A DNA stretch of 21,700 nt from the NCBI GenBank assembly GCA_023425455.1, contig JAFACP010000167.1, forward strand, positions 1-21,700, in the 5' to 3' direction. The notes under the pieces are model-generated. The model searched no databases and had not been told where the DNA came from. It worked only from the letters and a program-made list of their open reading frames with translations. Positions 17,336 to 21,700 of the stretch are shown here, in pieces (position 1 is the first letter of the stretch; each line of letters starts with the position of its first letter). Source of the DNA: Pseudomonadota bacterium (GTDB lineage: Bacteria > Pseudomonadota > Gammaproteobacteria > Enterobacterales > Enterobacteriaceae). The position numbers were made by a program, and so were the translations under genes.

Positions 17336-17460
17336 AACAAAAATCGCCCTCAAACGTAAGCCAACGTAAAGATCGCCCCTGTTCCGCCCCTCTTCGCTTC
17401 ATTTTCAACCACTCATCCTCTATCCTGAGCGCTATTACCACTGGGTCCTGGAAGACAAAG

Positions 17461-18126
17461 ATGAAACGGACAAAAACAATCAATCACGCATCGTTCCGCA
17501 AAAGCTGGAACGCGCGCCACCTCACTCCCGTTGCGCTGGCGATCACCGCCGTCTTTATGCTGGCAGGCTGTGAAAAAAGCGACGAAACCGTCTCGCTGTA
17601 TCAGAATGCGGACGACTGTTCTGCCGCCACCGGCAAAGCCGCAGAGTGTACGACGGCCTACAATAACGCCCTGAAAGAAGCGGAACGTACCGCGCCGAAA
17701 TATGCGTCACGTGAAGACTGCGTGGCCGAGTTCGGTGAAGGTCAGTGTCAACAGGCGCCTGCTCAGGCAGGAATGGCACCGGAAAACCAGGCGCAGGCGC
17801 AATCCAGCGGTAGCTTCTGGATGCCGCTGATGGCGGGCTACATGATGGGCCGCCTGATGGGCGGTGGTGCGGGCTACCAGCAGCAACCGCTGTTTAGCTC
17901 GAAAAACCCGGCCAGCCCGGCATACGGTCAATACACCGATGCCAGCGGTAAAGGCTATGGCGCTGCGCAGCCTGGGCGGACAATGAACGTTCCCAAAACG
18001 GCTATGGCACCAAAACCGGCGACCACCAGCACCATCACGCGCGGTGGTTTCGGTGAGTCTGTCGCCAGGCAGACGACCATGCAGCGCAGCGCAACCGGCA
18101 CCTCGACTCGCTCAATGGGCGGCTAA
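17461..18126 (+). CDS. ygiB: DUF1190 lipoprotein YgiB
   Basis: 221-aa conserved protein (223 in E. coli) of the DUF1190 family, function not established. A basic N-terminus, then a hydrophobic segment (about 22-35) ending in the lipobox LAGC with Cys37 as the lipidation site, so it is probably a membrane-anchored lipoprotein. The body has a Cys-containing region ([33 protein letters not shown]), a hydrophobic Gly/Met-rich stretch [18 protein letters not shown], and a Ser/Thr-rich C-terminus ending RSMGG. It lies 190 bp after tolC and 2 bp before ygiC. In E. coli it is part of the tolC-ygiABC transcription unit. Confidence 0.93.
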   Translation: MKRTKTINHASFRKSWNARHLTPVALAITAVFMLAGCEKSDETVSLYQNADDCSAATGKAAECTTAYNNALKEAERTAPKYASREDCVAEFGEGQCQQAPAQAGMAPENQAQAQSSGSFWMPLMAGYMMGRLMGGGAGYQQQPLFSSKNPASPAYGQYTDASGKGYGAAQPGRTMNVPKTAMAPKPATTSTITRGGFGESVARQTTMQRSATGTSTRSMGG

Positions 18127-18128
18127 CC

Positions 18129-19289
18129 ATGGAACGAGTCAGTATCATTGAGCGCCCGGACTGGCGCGAAAAAGCGACCGAATACGGTTTTAACTTCCAC
18201 ACGATGTACGGCGAACCGTACTGGTGTGAGGATGCGTACTACAAGCTCACGCTCGCGCAGGTTGATAAGCTGGAAGAAGTCACCGCCGAATTGCACCAGA
18301 TGTGCCTGAAAGTGGTAGAGAAAGTCATCGACAGCGACGCGCTGATGACCCGGTTCCGCATTCCCAAACACACCTGGGATTTTGTCCGCCAGTCGTGGAA
18401 AACTCACCAGCCTTCCCTTTATTCGCGCCTCGATCTGGCCTGGGACGGCGTAGGGGAACCTAAGCTGCTGGAAAATAACGCCGATACGCCAACTTCGCTG
18501 TATGAGGCCGCCTTCTTCCAGTGGATCTGGCTGGAAGATCAGGCTAACGCCGGAAACCTGCCGGACGGCAGCGACCAGTTCAATAGCCTGCAGGAAAAGC
18601 TGATTGAACGCTTCGCCGAACTGCGCGAACAGCATGGCTTCAACCTGCTGCATCTTGCCTGTTGCCGCGATACGGTCGAAGATCGGGGTACAGTGCAGTA
18701 TCTGCAGGATTGCGCAGCCGAAGCGGAACTGGCTACAGAATTCCTCTATATCGAAGATATTGGCCTCGGGGAAAAAGGTCAGTTCACCGATTTGCAGGAT
18801 CAGGTGATCAGCAACCTGTTCAAACTCTATCCGTGGGAATACATGCTGCGGGAAATGTTCTCTACCAAGCTCGAAGATGCCGGCGTACGCTGGCTGGAGC
18901 CCGCCTGGAAAAGCATTATCTCCAACAAAGCACTACTGCCTCTGCTGTGGGAGATGTTCCCGGATCACCCAAACCTGCTGCCCGCGTACTTTGCCGAAGA
19001 CGACTACCCGCCGATGGAGAAATACGTGGTTAAACCGATTTTCTCCCGTGAAGGGGCGAACGTATCGATCATCGAAAACGGTAAAACCGTGGAGGCCGTT
19101 GAAGGGCCTTACGGCGAGGAGGGCATGATCGTCCAGCAGTTTTATCCGCTGCCGAAGTTTGGTGACAGCTATACGTTGATTGGCAGCTGGCTTATCAACG
19201 ACAAGCCTGCCGGAATTGGCATCCGCGAAGATCGCGCGCTGATCACCCAGGATCTGTCGCGCTTCTATCCGCATATTTTTGTCGGGTAA
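18129..19289 (+). CDS. ygiC: Glutathionylspermidine-synthase-like ATP-grasp protein YgiC
   Basis: 386-aa cytoplasmic protein homologous to the C-terminal synthetase domain of glutathionylspermidine synthase (ATP-grasp fold). The expected ligase motifs are present: RLDLAWDG and [16 protein letters not shown] near the peptide-binding part, [17 protein letters not shown] for nucleotide binding, and a C-terminal [16 protein letters not shown]. The natural substrate of YgiC is not known and glutathionylspermidine synthesis itself has not been assigned to it. It follows ygiB after 2 bp, so the genes are co-translated. It ends in a strong terminator shared with ygiD. Confidence 0.92.
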   Translation: MERVSIIERPDWREKATEYGFNFHTMYGEPYWCEDAYYKLTLAQVDKLEEVTAELHQMCLKVVEKVIDSDALMTRFRIPKHTWDFVRQSWKTHQPSLYSRLDLAWDGVGEPKLLENNADTPTSLYEAAFFQWIWLEDQANAGNLPDGSDQFNSLQEKLIERFAELREQHGFNLLHLACCRDTVEDRGTVQYLQDCAAEAELATEFLYIEDIGLGEKGQFTDLQDQVISNLFKLYPWEYMLREMFSTKLEDAGVRWLEPAWKSIISNKALLPLLWEMFPDHPNLLPAYFAEDDYPPMEKYVVKPIFSREGANVSIIENGKTVEAVEGPYGEEGMIVQQFYPLPKFGDSYTLIGSWLINDKPAGIGIREDRALITQDLSRFYPHIFVG

Positions 19290-19293
19290 GTCA

Positions 19294-19327
19294 TGCCCGG
19301 TGGCGCAGTATCACCGGGCAGGTTTTT
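19294..19327. terminator. Terminator between convergent ygiC and ygiD
   Basis: TGCCCGGTG (19294-19302) pairs with CACCGGGCA (19312-19320) around a 9-nt loop, followed on the plus strand by GGTTTTTA. It is a good intrinsic terminator for ygiBC. On the minus strand there is no T-tract, so it may act less well for ygiD. Confidence 0.7.
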
Positions 19328-20114
19328 ATCCAATCTGAACCGACAACATACTCAAACTGCCCATCTCGATACCGTCAACCGGGATCGTGACCGGCTCCTG
19401 CCCGTCCCATGCGCCCAGCACGTACAGCAGCGGCAGGAAGTGATCCGGCGTCGGGTTGGAGAGCGAACCGCCTTCATGATCCAGATAGTTAACCAGCGGA
19501 TGCTGTTCAACCGGGCCTTGCCAGGTCAGGTTGGCTTTAACGTAGTCGTTGAACGATGTCGCCCACGGGTATCGGGTGTTTTCACCATGCCAGCGAGCCG
19601 TACGCAGGTTATGCACCACGTTACCGCTGGCGACCAGCATAATGCCTTCATCACGCAACGTCGCCAGCTTGCGCCCGATAGCCATATGCCATGCTGCCGG
19701 TTTCGTGCTGTCGATACTCAGCTGCACCATCGGGATATCGGCATCAGGATACATCTTGATCAATACCCCCCACGAGCCGTGATCAAAGCCCCAGGCTTCT
19801 TTGTCCAGTGCGACCGGAACCGGTGCCAGCAGGTCAACAAGCTGCTGCGCCAGCTCAGGCGAGCCGGGAGCCGGGTAATGCGTGTCGTACAGCGCCTGTG
19901 GGAAACCGCCGAAATCATGGATAGTCTTTGGTGCTTCCATCGCCGTGACGCCGGTCCCACGGGTAAACCAGTGTGCAGACACCACCACGATCGCCTTCGG
20001 ACGTGGCAACGTCTGGCCCAGAGTACGCCAGGCGCGGGTGTAGACATTGTCTTCCAGAACGTTCATTGGGCTACCGTGGCCTAAAAACAGCGCTGGCATA
20101 CGAGAAGAAGTCAT
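19326..20114 (-). CDS. ygiD: 4,5-DOPA-extradiol-type dioxygenase YgiD
   Basis: 262-aa cytoplasmic metalloprotein of the LigB class III extradiol dioxygenase family; E. coli YgiD converts L-DOPA to muca-DOPA/betalamic-acid-type products in vitro, physiological substrate unknown. Likely metal ligands are His13 (LFLGHGSPM), His48 (VVSAHWF) and His168 (ASGNVVHNL); HDFGGFP and KEAWGFDHGSWG are family hallmarks. The start at 20114 has AAGGAT 7 nt upstream and gives the conserved MTSSRMPALF. It is convergent with ygiC and divergent from zupT. Confidence 0.95.
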   Translation of the reverse strand: MTSSRMPALFLGHGSPMNVLEDNVYTRAWRTLGQTLPRPKAIVVVSAHWFTRGTGVTAMEAPKTIHDFGGFPQALYDTHYPAPGSPELAQQLVDLLAPVPVALDKEAWGFDHGSWGVLIKMYPDADIPMVQLSIDSTKPAAWHMAIGRKLATLRDEGIMLVASGNVVHNLRTARWHGENTRYPWATSFNDYVKANLTWQGPVEQHPLVNYLDHEGGSLSNPTPDHFLPLLYVLGAWDGQEPVTIPVDGIEMGSLSMLSVQIG

Positions 20115-20277
20115 GGTGATATCCTTACAGAAGGTGTCAATTTGATGGTTCTACCTTACGCTCGATCGGGTAAAGATGAACGCAGATAAGCGTGAAGATC
20201 ATCATCAGGAAATTTGAATGTAAGGAATGTGTAAAGCCGCGCGGGTCCCCTCGCTTTGCCGACGGTGAATTATTAAT

Positions 20278-20296
20278 ATTAATGAGAATCATTATC
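20278..20296 (+). promoter_or_regulatory. Fur box upstream of zupT
   Basis: ATTAATGAGAATCATTATC matches the Fur consensus GATAATGATAATCATTATC at 16 of 19 positions. It ends 2 bp before the zupT ribosome binding site AAGGAG (20299-20304) and lies in an AT-rich stretch with -10-like hexamers such as TAATAT (20274-20279). Fur binding here would overlap the transcription start or early leader and should repress. Confidence 0.8.
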
Positions 20297-20310
20297 ACAA
20301 GGAGCAATAA

Positions 20311-21084
20311 ATGTCAGTCCCCCTGATCCTGACCATACTCGCGGGTGCCGCTACATTTATCGGTGCGATTCTCGGCGTGCTGGGCCAGAAGCCCTCTAAC
20401 CGCCTGCTGGCTTTTTCTCTGGGCTTTGCCGCCGGCATTATGCTGCTCATCTCTCTGATGGAGATGCTGCCTGCAGCGCTGGGTACGGAAGGTATGTCGC
20501 CGGTGCTGGGGTACGGCATGTTCGTATTTGGTTTGCTGGGCTACTTTGCGCTCGATCGTATGCTGCCGCACGCGCATCCCCAGGATTTAATGCAAAAAAG
20601 CGCCACCCCGCTGCCCGGTAACATCAAGCGTACCGCGATCCTGCTGACCCTCGGTATCAGCCTGCATAACTTCCCGGAAGGGGTCGCAACCTACGTCACC
20701 GCCAGTAATAACCTGGAGCTGGGCTTTGGCATCGCGCTGGCGGTTGCCTTGCACAATATTCCTGAAGGACTGGCGGTTGCCGGACCGGTATATGCGGCGA
20801 CAGGTTCAAAGCGAACGGCTGTTTTCTGGGCGGGGATCTCCGGGCTGGCTGAGATTCTCGGCGGCGTGCTGGCATGGCTGATCCTCGGAAGCCTGGTTTC
20901 ACCAGTCGTGATGGCAGCCATCATGGCAGCCGTTGCCGGCATTATGGTGGCGCTCTCCGTCGATGAGCTGATGCCGCTGGCAAAAGAGATCGATCCCAAC
21001 AACAACCCAAGCTATGGCGTGCTGTGTGGAATGTCGGTAATGGGGTTAAGTCTGGTTCTGCTGCAAACCGCAGGTATTGGATAA
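20311..21084 (+). CDS. zupT: Zinc/iron/divalent metal importer ZupT (ZIP family)
   Basis: Inner-membrane ZIP transporter for Zn2+ with broad specificity (also Fe2+, Mn2+, Co2+). 257 aa, the E. coli length, with eight predicted helices and an N-terminus [12 protein letters not shown]. The metal-site motifs HNFPEG (119-124, helix IV) and HNIPEG (148-153, helix V) are intact; PHAHPQ (86-91) is in the short His-containing loop. The ribosome binding site AAGGAG is 6 nt from the start. A strong Fur box just upstream ties it to iron status, in keeping with Fe2+ as a substrate. Confidence 0.97.
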   Translation: MSVPLILTILAGAATFIGAILGVLGQKPSNRLLAFSLGFAAGIMLLISLMEMLPAALGTEGMSPVLGYGMFVFGLLGYFALDRMLPHAHPQDLMQKSATPLPGNIKRTAILLTLGISLHNFPEGVATYVTASNNLELGFGIALAVALHNIPEGLAVAGPVYAATGSKRTAVFWAGISGLAEILGGVLAWLILGSLVSPVVMAAIMAAVAGIMVALSVDELMPLAKEIDPNNNPSYGVLCGMSVMGLSLVLLQTAGIG

Positions 21085-21086
21085 AA

Positions 21087-21112
21087 AAAACGCCGGGTAA
21101 ACCCGGCGTTTT
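21087..21112. terminator. Bidirectional terminator between zupT and ribB
   Basis: AAAACGCCGGG (21087-21097) pairs with CCCGGCGTTTT (21102-21112) around a TAAA loop. Runs of A before and T after give U-rich tails in both directions, so it can end both convergent transcripts. Confidence 0.85.
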
Positions 21113-21128
21113 CTCCGAAAATTGTGCT

Positions 21129-21700
21129 TCAGCTGGCTTTACGCTCGTGCGCCTGGCGGTAGGCCACCAGATCGTCGATGGTGACTACCGGCATATTGTG
21201 CAGACGGGCAAAGGTGATGCACTCTGGCGCACGCGCCATTGTGCCATCGTCGTTGGTCAGCTCACACAGCACACCCACGGGTTTAAACCCTGCCAGCGTC
21301 ACCAGATCGATCGTCGCTTCCGTATGACCACCGCGAGTCAACACGCCGCCCGCCTGCGCACGCAGCGGGAAGACGTGGCCTGGACGGTGCAGGTCGGAAG
21401 GTTTAGCGCCATCGGCGATCGCGGCACGAACGGTGGTCAGGCGATCTGCTGCCGACACCCCCGTGGTAACGCCATGCGCCGCTTCGATGGTCACGGTAAA
21501 ACCGGTGCCAAACGCGCTGGTGTTGTTCTCAACCATCATCGGCAGTTCGAGCTGCTTACGACGATCTTCCGTAATACACAGGCAGACAATGCCGCTGCCG
21601 TGACGGATGGTCAGCGCCATCTGCTCAACGGTCATGTTTTCAGCGGCGAAGATCATATCGCCTTCGTTTTCACGGTTTTCATCATCAAGCACCATCACAC
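21129..21700 (-). CDS. ribB: 3,4-dihydroxy-2-butanone 4-phosphate synthase RibB, 3' part (5' end outside window)
   Basis: Converts ribulose 5-phosphate to L-3,4-dihydroxy-2-butanone 4-phosphate plus formate, the four-carbon precursor for riboflavin. The frame is open to the right edge; about 190 of the usual 217 residues are present, lacking only the N-terminal 27 or so. The acidic metal-binding loop [13 protein letters not shown] is at the visible N-terminus, followed by [50 protein letters not shown] and the conserved C-terminal [12 protein letters not shown]. It is the stand-alone RibB form, not the RibBA fusion. Any FMN riboswitch would lie outside the window. Confidence 0.97.
   Translation of the reverse strand, partial: VMVLDDENRENEGDMIFAAENMTVEQMALTIRHGSGIVCLCITEDRRKQLELPMMVENNTSAFGTGFTVTIEAAHGVTTGVSAADRLTTVRAAIADGAKPSDLHRPGHVFPLRAQAGGVLTRGGHTEATIDLVTLAGFKPVGVLCELTNDDGTMARAPECITFARLHNMPVVTIDDLVAYRQAHERKAS

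Noticed and set aside
20135..20140. Perfect TTGACA on the minus strand upstream of ygiD as a -35
   Set aside because: It is only 20 nt from the start codon, so a matching -10 would overlap the ATG. The real promoter must lie further upstream.

Overview
The window looks like a chromosomal segment of an Enterobacter-like member of the Enterobacteriaceae. The backbone reads qseC - mdaB - ygiN - [insert] - parE - yqiA - cpdA - yqiB - nudF - tolC - ygiB - ygiC - ygiD - zupT - ribB. This is the Escherichia coli gene order as I remember it, with proteins close to the E. coli ones. Two differences from E. coli stand out: ygiZ is missing between qseC and mdaB, and about 9 kb of accessory DNA sits between ygiN and parE. 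GC-rich coding DNA and the TonB/Fur iron systems fit Enterobacter or a near relative, but I cannot fix the species.

Left backbone (1-2270): the 3' part of the sensor kinase gene qseC, then mdaB and ygiN, a quinone reductase / quinol monooxygenase pair. A REP-like palindrome and a strong rho-independent terminator follow ygiN.

Accessory block (about 2270-11160): (a) a decayed C-terminal piece of an AraC-family regulator; (b) a tightly coupled minus-strand operon for a FecBCDE-type iron-siderophore ABC importer (ATPase, two permeases, periplasmic binding protein), with an RpiR/SIS-domain regulator as its last gene; (c) a divergent TonB-dependent siderophore receptor, separated from the operon by a 383-bp control region with two Fur-box-like sites and a near-identical 12-mer (TTGACTACTACA / TTTACTACTACA) pointing outward at each promoter; (d) an intact AraC-family regulator followed by a DUF2000 protein. 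Receptor plus importer would form a complete outer-to-inner membrane route for a ferric siderophore whose identity cannot be read from the sequence.

Right backbone (11189-21700): parE and the upstream genes of its operon (nudF-yqiB-cpdA-yqiA-parE, minus strand, with 1-4 bp overlaps at two junctions). Divergent from nudF is tolC, preceded by an 18/19 marbox and a -10 element, then ygiB-ygiC. ygiD is convergent with ygiC across a shared terminator. zupT is divergent from ygiD and carries a 16/19 Fur box just before its ribosome binding site. ribB (5' end cut by the window) faces zupT across a bidirectional terminator.

I found no tRNA, rRNA, CRISPR array, insertion sequence or prophage gene. 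The most unusual points are the RpiR/SIS regulator translationally coupled to an iron importer, the mirrored promoter motif in the divergent iron control region, and the Fur box at zupT. None of these amounts to proof of a wholly new system.
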